Of a DNA stretch of 14,396 nt, positions 8,178 through 14,396 are shown one piece after another. Both the position numbers and the translations under genes were made by a program. The DNA lies in NCBI GenBank assembly GCA_021778375.1, contig JAJYCM010000038.1, positions 1-14,396 on the forward strand, given 5' to 3'. The DNA comes from Bacteroidota bacterium (lineage in GTDB: Bacteria; Bacteroidota; Ignavibacteria; Ignavibacteriales; Ignavibacteriaceae). The notes under the pieces are model-generated. The model had not been told where the DNA came from. It did no database searches and was given only the letters and a program-made list of their open reading frames with translations. Position 1 is the first letter of the stretch. Each line of letters starts with the position of its first letter.

Positions 8178-8208
8178 TACTATTTGTAACGGTACAATTC
8201 AAATAGTA
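8178..8208 (+). terminator. Possible transcript-end hairpin (9-bp perfect stem)
   Basis: TACTATTTG at 8178-8186 and CAAATAGTA at 8200-8208 are perfect inverted copies with a 13-base loop. Three more pairs are possible outside after one A-A mismatch. It begins 44 bases after the stop of the CgeB-like gene. There is no following T-run, and the stem is AT-rich, so it is not a textbook intrinsic terminator. It could protect an mRNA end or be a protein-binding site. Confidence 0.35.
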
Positions 8209-8234
8209 ATATGACCTGAAGTATTACTCAAAAA

Positions 8235-8527
8235 ATGAATAGATATTTGGTTATCAAATTGTTTCATTCCCAAATTTCATATTGTATAAGACCTGATTGG
8301 ATGTGTTGTCTAAAGGAAGAATGCCCAAACAGATGTAGTGCAGATATAAATAGTACAATAGAGGTCATATTCATCAATTATAAACAAAATATTTCTATGA
8401 ACTTATAAATGATGTTGGTATACTTAAAATTAAATATATTCACTTTGCTACAACACCGATTCGGAAAAAGAATTTTTTAATGAAGAAATCTTCTAATTCT
8501 TTTGTAGATTTGCTAACCTTTTTTTAG
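8235..8527 (+). pseudogene. Candidate frameshifted or decayed small gene (unknown family)
   Basis: An ATG at 8235 opens 57 codons to a TAA at 8406-8408; it starts MNRYLVIKLFHSQISY and has a Cys-rich patch (WMCCLKEECPNRC). A second frame runs from 8384 to a TAG at 8525-8527 and reads YFYELINDVGILKIKYIHFA (residues starting at base 8390), which looks protein-like. Adding one A in the A-rich stretch at 8382-8389 would join them into 97 residues ending nine bases before the next start codon, a natural operon spacing. I do not recognise a family. A decayed glycosyltransferase N-terminus is conceivable but unsupported. It could also be a real short 57-residue gene, or noise in AT-rich DNA. Confidence 0.35.
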
Positions 8528-8536
8528 AGAAAATTA

Positions 8537-9259
8537 ATGAATAACATTTTAATATATTTATTTAGAAAAATTAAGGCAAATTTTGTCCGTTTAAAGCTCC
8601 ATTTATTCATTGAACCCGTTTCCGGTCTATTTCTAAACATTTTTTATCTTTCAAAATTTTCCAAATGGAAGTCAACTATTAATTTCCCAAAGTTCAACGA
8701 TTTCTATAATAGTAATGTAATATATAACGATAGATATAAGCTTTACAAATATATTTTAATAGAAGAGAAGCTTGAAGATAAAATTAATTATTTTGAATTT
8801 GGAGTTTCGGGCGGAGATTCGTTTAAATGGTGGGTTGAAAATAATCCTCATATCGACTCACACTTTTACGGCTTCGATACTTTTTCAGGCTTACCCGAAG
8901 ATTACGGACTACTGTATAAAAAAGGAAAAATGTCCAGTCCGATTCCCTCTATAAAAGATAAAAGATCTGAATTTGTTGTTGGAATTTTCCAAAACACTCT
9001 TCCTGGTTTTATAAAAAATTGTAATTTTAATTTGAGGTCGGTAATTCATTGTGATGCCGATTTATATAGCTCGACATTGTTTGTGCTTGCAAGCCTCATA
9101 CCTTTTCTGAAAAAAAATGATATCATAATTTTTGATGAGTTCTCGGTGCCAACCCATGAATTTAAAGCTTTTTATGATTTCACTTCCGCATTTAATTTGA
9201 AATATGAGGTTATTGGAGCTGTAAATAATTATCTGCAAGTTGCTATCAAAATATTATAA
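8537..9259 (+). CDS. TylF-like class I SAM-dependent methyltransferase
   Basis: A 240-residue protein. SAM-binding motif I is YFEFGVSGGDS (85-95), followed by YGFDTFSGLP (111-120), typical of the TylF/MycF sugar O-methyltransferase group. HCDADLYSST (171-180) and IIIFDEF (196-202) supply the acidic residues (Asp173, Asp175, Asp200, Glu201) that correspond to the metal-binding Asp cluster of those enzymes. The first 75 residues are basic and partly hydrophobic and may bring the protein to the membrane. Family members methylate sugar hydroxyls; here the target would be a glycan residue or its precursor (inference). An AGAG lies 7-8 bases before the start. It is 58 bases from the next gene and belongs to the same plus-strand group. 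Confidence 0.75.
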   Translation: MNNILIYLFRKIKANFVRLKLHLFIEPVSGLFLNIFYLSKFSKWKSTINFPKFNDFYNSNVIYNDRYKLYKYILIEEKLEDKINYFEFGVSGGDSFKWWVENNPHIDSHFYGFDTFSGLPEDYGLLYKKGKMSSPIPSIKDKRSEFVVGIFQNTLPGFIKNCNFNLRSVIHCDADLYSSTLFVLASLIPFLKKNDIIIFDEFSVPTHEFKAFYDFTSAFNLKYEVIGAVNNYLQVAIKIL

Positions 9260-9317
9260 TTACTTTATTGACCGTCAGATAAAATATCTATGCGGTAAAC
9301 TATTTAATTGAAACAAT

Positions 9318-10304
9318 ATGTATAATTTCTGTACTTTATTCGATACTAATTATTTGACACGCGGCCTTGCATTGTATCATTCTTTGGATGCACATTGTAA
9401 CGATTTTCATCTTTACATTTTTGCCTTTAATGAAAAATGCTATGATATATTAAAGGACCTAAACCTTTCTAAAGTTACCCTAATATCCTTAGTTGAATTT
9501 GAAGACGAAGAGTTATTAAAAGTAAAACCTTCGCGCTCCATTGCTGAATATTGCTGGACAAGTACTTCTTCAACTATTTTATATGTCTTAGAAAAATATA
9601 AAGTTGATAGCTGCACATATATTGATGCAGATATGTTTTTTTATTCGTCCCCTAAACCAATTTTCGATGAGCTTGGAGACGAATCAATATTAATCACCGA
9701 GCACCGATATTCGCCACAGTATAATAAAGATTTGAAAGCAGGTAAATATTGTGTTCAGTTTATAACATTCAAAAATGATGACCGGGGTTTAAAAGCCTTA
9801 CGCTGGTGGCGGGAAAGATGTTTGGAGTGGTGCTATGCAAAATATGAAGATGGAAAGTTTGGTGACCAACTTTATTTGAATGATTGGACAGAAAGGTTTG
9901 AGGGAGTGCATGTCCTTAGGCATTTAGGCGGAGGATTGGCTGCATGGAATATTCAACAATATGATTTTGTTCAAGGAAGTGACTACATAACCGGTATTGA
10001 AAAAACTACCGGCAATAAGTTTGATGTTATCTTTTACCATTTCCATTATTTAAGATTCTTTAAAAACGGAGAAATAGAATTGGGCAGAAGAACTCTTTCA
10101 CAAACAGTTTTCAATATCTTTTATAAACCTTATATTAAACATCTTGAAACACTGAAAGAAAAAGTTTTATCAATTGACAATACATTTGATCCTCACGGCG
10201 CAGTAAATAAACCTAATAGCTGGAAAACTCCTATTCTGTTTCTCTATAGAAATATTAATGGTGTTTATAATATCTTTGATAAGAAAAAATTCTTAGGCTC
10301 TTAA
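9318..10304 (+). CDS. GT-A fold glycosyltransferase (DXD, GT8-like)
   Basis: A 328-residue protein whose start (YNFCTLFDTNYLTRGLALYHSL) is typical of nucleotide-diphospho-sugar transferases with a GT-A fold. The metal-binding DXD motif is D103-A-D105 in TYIDADMFFYSSP. Further conserved-looking points are KFGDQLYLNDW (180-190), HLGGGLAAWNI (202-212) and the C-terminal FYHFHYLRFF (239-248), which carries His residues positioned as in GT8-like enzymes. It likely adds one sugar to the lipid-linked repeat unit at the cytoplasmic face. No transmembrane segment is evident. Its TAA is directly followed by the ATG of the ketoisomerase gene, so the two are probably translationally coupled. The sugar specificity cannot be read from the sequence. 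Confidence 0.8.
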   Translation: MYNFCTLFDTNYLTRGLALYHSLDAHCNDFHLYIFAFNEKCYDILKDLNLSKVTLISLVEFEDEELLKVKPSRSIAEYCWTSTSSTILYVLEKYKVDSCTYIDADMFFYSSPKPIFDELGDESILITEHRYSPQYNKDLKAGKYCVQFITFKNDDRGLKALRWWRERCLEWCYAKYEDGKFGDQLYLNDWTERFEGVHVLRHLGGGLAAWNIQQYDFVQGSDYITGIEKTTGNKFDVIFYHFHYLRFFKNGEIELGRRTLSQTVFNIFYKPYIKHLETLKEKVLSIDNTFDPHGAVNKPNSWKTPILFLYRNINGVYNIFDKKKFLGS

Positions 10305-10670
10305 ATGGCATATATAATAAACTTAACCACACTTTCCGATAAACGCGGAAACCTAACTGTTATCGAACACCAAATTCCGTTTAAAATAAATAGAATATTT
10401 TATATTTATGGCGTTGATGATTCTGTAAGGGGCGGGCATCGCCACCACACGACTGTCCAAGCCGCAATTTGCATACATGGAAGCTGCATAGTTTCAAATA
10501 ATGATGGCGAAAAGAAGGAAGATTTTCTCCTTGATAGCCCAAGTAAATGTTTAATTCTTGAAACAAAAGACTGGCATACTATGCATCATTTTACTCCAGA
10601 TGCCGTATTGCTTGTGTTTGCATCAACTCATTTCGATCCCGCAGACTATATTTACGAGGAATATAAATGA
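10305..10670 (+). CDS. FdtA/QdtA-like sugar 3,4-ketoisomerase (cupin)
   Basis: A 121-residue cupin of the WxcM-like/FdtA family. Known members convert dTDP-4-keto-6-deoxy-glucose to the 3-keto isomer, the step before C3 amination to Fuc3N or Qui3N. The catalytic segment RGGHRHH (42-48) supplies His45 and His47, matching the RGxHxH motif. The beta-strand pattern around AAICIHGSCIVSNNDG (53-68) and WHTMHHFTPDAVLLVFAS (90-107) is also characteristic. It is somewhat shorter than typical FdtA (about 139 residues), lacking the C-terminal tail. It starts at the base after the preceding stop and overlaps the aminotransferase gene by 4 bases. This context strongly supports the ketoisomerase assignment. 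The choice between the fucose and glucose series cannot be made from what is visible. Confidence 0.88.
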   Translation: MAYIINLTTLSDKRGNLTVIEHQIPFKINRIFYIYGVDDSVRGGHRHHTTVQAAICIHGSCIVSNNDGEKKEDFLLDSPSKCLILETKDWHTMHHFTPDAVLLVFASTHFDPADYIYEEYK

Positions 10671-11752
10671 TTGAATATGAAAATCTAAAAAATGTTAATC
10701 AACCGTTTCTGGAAGATTATCTGCAGAGTTTTAACAACCTGCTTAAAAGCGGTTGGTTTATTCTTGGAACAAACGTAAAAAGATTTGAAGAAGAGTTCGC
10801 AAAATATAATGGCTCCAAATACTGCATAGGAGTTGCATCCGGTTTAGATGCCTTAATCCTTTCTTTAAAGGCATTTGAGTTTGAAAAGGACAGTGAGGTA
10901 ATAGTCCCATCCAATACTTATATCGCAACAATTCTTTCTATAATTCACTGCGGATTAAAACCGGTTCTGGTCGAACCGGATATCAATACTTACAATATTG
11001 ATCCGTCAAAGATTGAAGAGAGAATTTCACCAAAAACTAAAGCTTTAATGATCGTTCACTTATATGGTAAATCCTGCGATATGGATCCGATTATAAAAGT
11101 TTGTAAGAAATATAATCTGAAGTTAATCGAAGACTGCGCACAATCTCATGGTGCTATGTATAAGAACAGAAAAACCGGAACTTTCGGTGAATTTGGAGCT
11201 TTTAGTTATTATCCGACAAAAAATCTTGGATCTTTAGGTGATGCTGGTGCAGTCACAACGGACGATGAAAATTTTGCACAAATAATTCGCCGGTTTAGAA
11301 ATTATGGCTCGGACGTTAAATATTACAATGAAGTTGTTGGTTACAATTCAAGGCTTGATGAAATCCAGGCAGGATTTCTTTTGGTAAAATTAAAGAAGCT
11401 TGATGAAATAAATAATCATAAAAGACGACTTGCAAAATTGTATTTAGAAAATCTTAAAGTTGATTTTATAAAGCCGGATGTTCATAATGATTTTTATGAT
11501 GTCTATCATATTTTTAATATTCGGCATCCCAAAAGAGATATGCTAAGGGAATATTTATTGAAGAATGAAATAAAGACAGATATTCATTATCCGGTTCCTC
11601 CTCATAAACAAAAAGCAATGCAGGGGATTATTATTGATAAAGATTTCCCTCTTTCCGAAGAAATCCACAGTACTACTTTAAGTTTACCGATTTCTTTTTC
11701 ACATACTGAGGGCGATATTTATAAAGTTATTGAAGTTATGAATAAATTCTAA
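10667..11752 (+). CDS. DegT/DnrJ/EryC1/StrS aminotransferase, FdtB/QdtB-like
   Basis: A 361-residue PLP-dependent sugar aminotransferase. The PLP-binding lysine is Lys185 in YYPTKNLGSLGDAGA, and Asp156 and Gln159 of IEDCAQSHGA contact the cofactor in this family. RRFRNYGSDVKYYNEVVGYN and SRLDEIQAGFL are typical of QdtB/FdtB enzymes, which aminate C3 of a 3-keto-6-deoxyhexose using glutamate. The ATG overlaps the ketoisomerase stop (ATGA at 10667-10670), and a good GAGGA at 10656-10660 lies six bases upstream. The pair forms a standard ketoisomerase-aminotransferase module. No acetyltransferase follows, although the WlbB-like enzyme at 1644 could serve. A role as the WbpE-type partner for the upstream oxidase is an alternative. 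It ends the plus-strand group. Confidence 0.87.
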   Translation: MIEYENLKNVNQPFLEDYLQSFNNLLKSGWFILGTNVKRFEEEFAKYNGSKYCIGVASGLDALILSLKAFEFEKDSEVIVPSNTYIATILSIIHCGLKPVLVEPDINTYNIDPSKIEERISPKTKALMIVHLYGKSCDMDPIIKVCKKYNLKLIEDCAQSHGAMYKNRKTGTFGEFGAFSYYPTKNLGSLGDAGAVTTDDENFAQIIRRFRNYGSDVKYYNEVVGYNSRLDEIQAGFLLVKLKKLDEINNHKRRLAKLYLENLKVDFIKPDVHNDFYDVYHIFNIRHPKRDMLREYLLKNEIKTDIHYPVPPHKQKAMQGIIIDKDFPLSEEIHSTTLSLPISFSHTEGDIYKVIEVMNKF

Positions 11753-11957
11753 GAGTGAAATTTATTTAGTATGTTTATTATGTTATGCTTACAATAATGT
11801 CATCTTCTATAATAAAACCATGACTTCGAGATTAAAGGATTCAATTCAATATTTTCTCTCGATAACTTCAAAAATACTATCCCTTTGTGATGAAGATGAA
11901 TATTTATCTAAATATCCCAAATTAGTTTTATTATTTCTGATTTAATAAAGAAAATTC
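11753..11957. other. Convergent intergenic region
   Basis: These 205 bases lie between the aminotransferase and the minus-strand glycosyltransferase, where terminators for both are expected. An AT-only inverted repeat (AATAAATT at 11741-11748 and AATTTATT at 11759-11766, loop 10) spans the aminotransferase stop codon but has no G/C and no clean T-run. A 41-codon open frame at 11820-11945 is present and unrecognised. No strong intrinsic terminator is visible. Confidence 0.4.
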
Positions 11958-13217
11958 TTAAACGGAAACAGAATCTAATATTTGTGACAATTTAAGAGCT
12001 ATGTTTTTTCTAGTATAAGAACTTATTAATGATTGATCTGTTTTAAATCTGCTTCTATTTCTAAAAAATTTGTCTCCATCTTCATCGTAATCGAACATGA
12101 TCCCTGCATTTGTCACTTCTAAAATCTTCCTTACCTCATCATTATCTTTACCAAATGCTATTATAGGCTTGCCAATTCTAAGATATTCAAATAACTTTCC
12201 CGGAACATGACGCGGCTCAGTTGCACATACAAGAAGATATGATGCCCGGCTTAACTCTTCCAGCATTTTTTTGTAAGGTAAAAATCCTAAAAATTCTGTT
12301 TTTGAAGTTAATCCGCTTTCTTCAATGGCTTTCTTTATTCCGCCGCTAACTGTTCCGATAAATTTAATTTTAATATTGCGACCTTTATCAATTTCATCTT
12401 TCACTCTTATCCAAAAAGCTTTAGGGTTCTGATAATCGAATATATTTCCAGCATGTATAATTATTTCTTCTTTAGGATTAGAGGACGTAATATTTTCAAA
12501 ATCCTCTTCATTAAATCCCCAATAACAAACTTCCGATTTATCCCTTAATAAGGGATATTTTTTTATATAATCTTCCTGCATCGTTTTTGTTACAAAAACA
12601 GCAGCTTTTGAATTAAAAAGAACTTTCCTTTCCAGATAATTATCAATCAATAAAGTAAGCTTGCTTCGTTTAAAATTTTTGTAATAAATTATGTCTACCC
12701 ACGGATCTATGAATACCGGTAAATGCGGCACATTAGCTTGTTTGCTTAAAGTCATTCCAATCAAATGTGTAGTGTGCGGTGGTCCGATTGAAACAATTGC
12801 ATCTATTGTTTCCTTTTCTACAATCTTTTTCCCTTGATTAACTGCATTGAAATACCAGCCTACTCTTGCATCAGGAATGAAGAGATTCATTCGAATCCAT
12901 ATCGATATTCTATGAGTTAAACTTTTGTTTACTGTTGAAATAGTATCGGACGCAATAAGTTGTTCGTCCTTTTTCTTTCCGGTAAATTTTTTATAAAGAT
13001 CAAAAGGCTCAAAAGACTTAGACTTAAATACTTTCAAATTATTGTCTATTTCTTTTAATAGGCTTTCATCTTTTGCGGAAAATGTGTCTTCTTCAATAGT
13101 CAATACAATAGGCTGCCAGCCAAATTGAGGCAAATACTTTATCATCTTCAATGGCCAATGAAGTGAAGCTTTACCTGAAGGCGGCCAGTAATATGTTATG
13201 AATAATACGTTTTTCAT
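11958..13217 (-). CDS. GT4-like glycosyltransferase (GT-B)
   Basis: About 419 residues. The N-terminal KNVLFITYYWPPSGKASLHW followed by IKYLPQFGWQPIVLT is the hallmark start of a common GT4-like family in polysaccharide loci. ETIDAIVSIGPPHTTHLIG (137-155) and FIDPWVDI (170-177) are family-like. The C-terminal donor domain runs from IIIHAGNIFDYQNP (253-266) to VPGKLFEYLRIGKPIIAF (339-356), where the Glu of the FEY segment is the likely nucleotide-sugar contact (residue numbers count from the GTG). The start is either ATG at 13217 or the GTG at 13220 directly before it; I prefer ATG because the family begins with one Met then Lys. A perfect TATAAT lies on the minus strand at 13239-13234, but no good -35 is seen. 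It is convergent to the main cluster and divergent from the polyketide synthase, so it is separately transcribed. Confidence 0.85.
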   Translation of the reverse strand: MKNVLFITYYWPPSGKASLHWPLKMIKYLPQFGWQPIVLTIEEDTFSAKDESLLKEIDNNLKVFKSKSFEPFDLYKKFTGKKKDEQLIASDTISTVNKSLTHRISIWIRMNLFIPDARVGWYFNAVNQGKKIVEKETIDAIVSIGPPHTTHLIGMTLSKQANVPHLPVFIDPWVDIIYYKNFKRSKLTLLIDNYLERKVLFNSKAAVFVTKTMQEDYIKKYPLLRDKSEVCYWGFNEEDFENITSSNPKEEIIIHAGNIFDYQNPKAFWIRVKDEIDKGRNIKIKFIGTVSGGIKKAIEESGLTSKTEFLGFLPYKKMLEELSRASYLLVCATEPRHVPGKLFEYLRIGKPIIAFGKDNDEVRKILEVTNAGIMFDYDEDGDKFFRNRSRFKTDQSLISSYTRKNIALKLSQILDSVSV

Positions 13218-13220
13218 CAC

Positions 13221-13330
13221 TAATGTATTAATTATTATATAGCGAATTTAATCATAAAAAATGTAAATTAAACTTCGGATCAAATCTAAATTTAATTGTG
13301 CAAGATATTTACTATAAAAAGAGGTTAAGA
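13221..13330. promoter_or_regulatory. Divergent promoter region between glycosyltransferase and polyketide synthase
   Basis: About 110 AT-rich bases from which both flanking genes are read outward. On the minus strand a TATAAT sits at 13239-13234 with a TTTACA at 13267-13262, but the 22-base spacing is too long for a normal sigma-70 promoter. On the plus strand no convincing -35/-10 pair was found. No coding sequence or hairpin was recognised. Confidence 0.35.
13320..13324 (+). promoter_or_regulatory. Shine-Dalgarno site of the polyketide synthase gene
   Basis: AGAGG lies six bases before the ATG at 13331. It fixes that start, and it is a stronger site than most genes in this window have. 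Confidence 0.65.
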
Positions 13331-14396
13331 ATGTTAATCAATATTGAAACGGCTAATCCTCCTAATAAAGTTTCACAAGTTTTAGCTACTGAAGAGCTTA
13401 AGAAAAGGATGTCTGTTCGACCGGCTATAGGAAGAATGATCGACTCGGCATCTGTACATTCAGGGATTGATTCTAGATATTTTGTCGTAGCTGATGCTAA
13501 TACTGCAAATGGAGAAAAGTTTTATTCGAAGGATGGAGAATATATTAAACCTGGCACCGAGGCTCGAATGATTCAGTATGAAAGGTGGTCAAAGATATTG
13601 ACAAAGGAAGCTGTTGGGAAGTTGTTTGAAAAAGATGGTATTGCACCTGAGGAAATTAACAGATTGATTACTATTTCGTGTACAGGTTTTTTTGCTCCCG
13701 GATTGGACTATTTTCTGATGAATGAATTTGGTATTCCTGTAACAGCTAAAAGAACCAACATTGGTTTTATGGGCTGCGCGGCATCTTTAATTGGGTTTAA
13801 TTCTATATTTGAGTCACTAAATGCTTCTGATACTATTGAAATGAATGCATTAATGGTATCAGTGGAATTATGCAGTTTGCATCTTCAGACAGAGCCATCA
13901 CGAGATAATATATTGGCTAACATGATATTTGCCGATGGAGCAGGGGCAGCCTTGTTTACTAATTCTAAGCATCATAAAGATAAGGTAAAACTAGATTTAA
14001 TATTTACGGAATCATTTTTATTAAAAGATTCTGCATCCTTTATGGGATGGAAAATCGGTAATTATGGATTCGAAATGATGTTATCTTCAGATTTATCAAA
14101 GATAATTTTGGAAAAGGCTGTGCCTCAATTAGTAAATATATTACAATCCCATGGGATAAGACCGGGTGAAGTTTCTAGCTGGGCGCTACACCCAGGAGGC
14201 AGAGCTATTTTGGATTCTCTTCAAAATGGATTGAATCTAAGTGACGAGAAGATGGAGCCTTCTCGCACGGTATTGAAAAATTATGGTAATATGTCTTCGG
14301 CTTCGATTCTATTTGTCTTAAAAGAGATAATAAGCTTGAATCAAATTATGGAAAATTCTTATTGCTGTGCTGTTGCATTTGGTCCGGGGCTGACGA
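13331..14396 (+). CDS. Type III polyketide synthase (3' end outside window)
   Basis: The frame is open from ATG 13331 to the window edge, 355 codons plus one base. The catalytic triad of the chalcone-synthase superfamily is complete: Cys149 in GFMGCAAS, His287 in ALHPGG and Asn320 in NYGNMSS. Further signatures are ISCTGFFAPGLDY (115-127), IFADGAGAAL and the AFGPGLT loop at the very edge, which normally lies 10-20 residues before the C-terminus, so the gene is almost complete. These homodimeric cytoplasmic enzymes condense malonyl-CoA units on an acyl-CoA starter to give alkyl-resorcinols, pyrones or naphthol-type aromatics. The position of the plant gatekeeper Phe215 (before PS in TEPSRDN) is not Phe, fitting a non-cinnamoyl starter (inference). 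A polysaccharide role is unlikely; it is divergent from the glycosyltransferase gene and probably begins another operon. Confidence 0.92.
   Translation, partial: MLINIETANPPNKVSQVLATEELKKRMSVRPAIGRMIDSASVHSGIDSRYFVVADANTANGEKFYSKDGEYIKPGTEARMIQYERWSKILTKEAVGKLFEKDGIAPEEINRLITISCTGFFAPGLDYFLMNEFGIPVTAKRTNIGFMGCAASLIGFNSIFESLNASDTIEMNALMVSVELCSLHLQTEPSRDNILANMIFADGAGAALFTNSKHHKDKVKLDLIFTESFLLKDSASFMGWKIGNYGFEMMLSSDLSKIILEKAVPQLVNILQSHGIRPGEVSSWALHPGGRAILDSLQNGLNLSDEKMEPSRTVLKNYGNMSSASILFVLKEIISLNQIMENSYCCAVAFGPGLT

Larger units (their letters stand above)
8135..8536. other. 402-base gap in an otherwise compact cluster
   Basis: Between the CgeB-like transferase and the TylF-like methyltransferase no intact gene is evident. 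The left part (8135-8234) holds a hairpin at 8178-8208. The right part (8235-8527) holds two overlapping open frames that one base change would join into a 97-residue reading frame ending 9 bases before the next gene. Gaps elsewhere in this plus-strand group are 0-58 bases, so this one looks like the remains of a gene rather than a normal spacer. Confidence 0.55.

Noticed and set aside
8143..8214. Short open frame of 23 codons left of the hairpin as a small gene
   Set aside because: Too short, no ribosome-binding site, no recognisable features, and it overlaps the hairpin.
11741..11766. AT-only inverted repeat across the aminotransferase stop codon as a terminator
   Set aside because: The stem has no G-C pair and would be too weak; such repeats are expected by chance in this base composition.
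1..14396. Insertion sequence, integrase, phage or tRNA attachment features
   Set aside because: No transposase or integrase motif and no tRNA-like sequence were recognised on either strand.

Overview
The window looks like a surface-polysaccharide (O-antigen, capsule or exopolysaccharide) biosynthesis region of an AT-rich bacterium. The AT-rich base composition, the YfhO-type protein and the mixed ribosome-binding sites fit the Bacteroidota/Chlorobiota/Ignavibacteriota group; a GAGGA or AGAGG is clear before 10667 and 13331 and absent before 686, 4335 and 9318. An Ignavibacteria-like origin is my guess, not something the sequence proves. No rRNA, tRNA, CRISPR array, transposase or integrase was seen.

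Layout. (1) Positions 1-2234, plus strand: the C-terminal end of a YfhO-like membrane protein, then a WlbA-type nucleotide-sugar oxidase and a WlbB/WbpD-type N-acetyltransferase, two steps of the UDP-diacetamido-uronic acid pathway. (2) Positions 2243-4057, minus strand: one protein joining a GT4 glycosyltransferase to a SAM methyltransferase. (3) Positions 4058-4334: a very AT-rich divergent intergenic region with an 18-of-19 direct repeat. (4) Positions 4335-11752, plus strand: a GDP-mannose 4,6-dehydratase-like enzyme, a Wzx-type flippase, a CgeB-like glycosyltransferase, a 402-base gap with a hairpin and a probable broken gene, a TylF-like methyltransferase, a DXD glycosyltransferase, an FdtA/QdtA-like ketoisomerase and an FdtB/QdtB-like aminotransferase. 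The last three are tightly packed. (5) Positions 11958-13217, minus strand: a second GT4-like glycosyltransferase. (6) Position 13331 to the window end, plus strand: a nearly complete type III polyketide synthase with a full Cys-His-Asn triad, probably the start of a separate locus.

How it fits together (inference): the sugar-modifying enzymes would supply 3-amino/3-acetamido and 6-deoxy sugars. The three or four glycosyltransferases would assemble a lipid-linked repeat unit, the methyltransferases may decorate or cap it, and the flippase would export it. No initiating phosphoglycosyltransferase, Wzy polymerase, chain-length regulator, RmlA/RmlB or UDP-GlcNAc 6-dehydrogenase is visible, so the pathway depends on genes outside the window. 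The points most worth a second look are the GT4-methyltransferase fusion lying against the cluster direction, the two complementary half-pathways for 3-amino sugars, the repairable broken reading frame at 8235-8527, and the type III polyketide synthase at the right edge.
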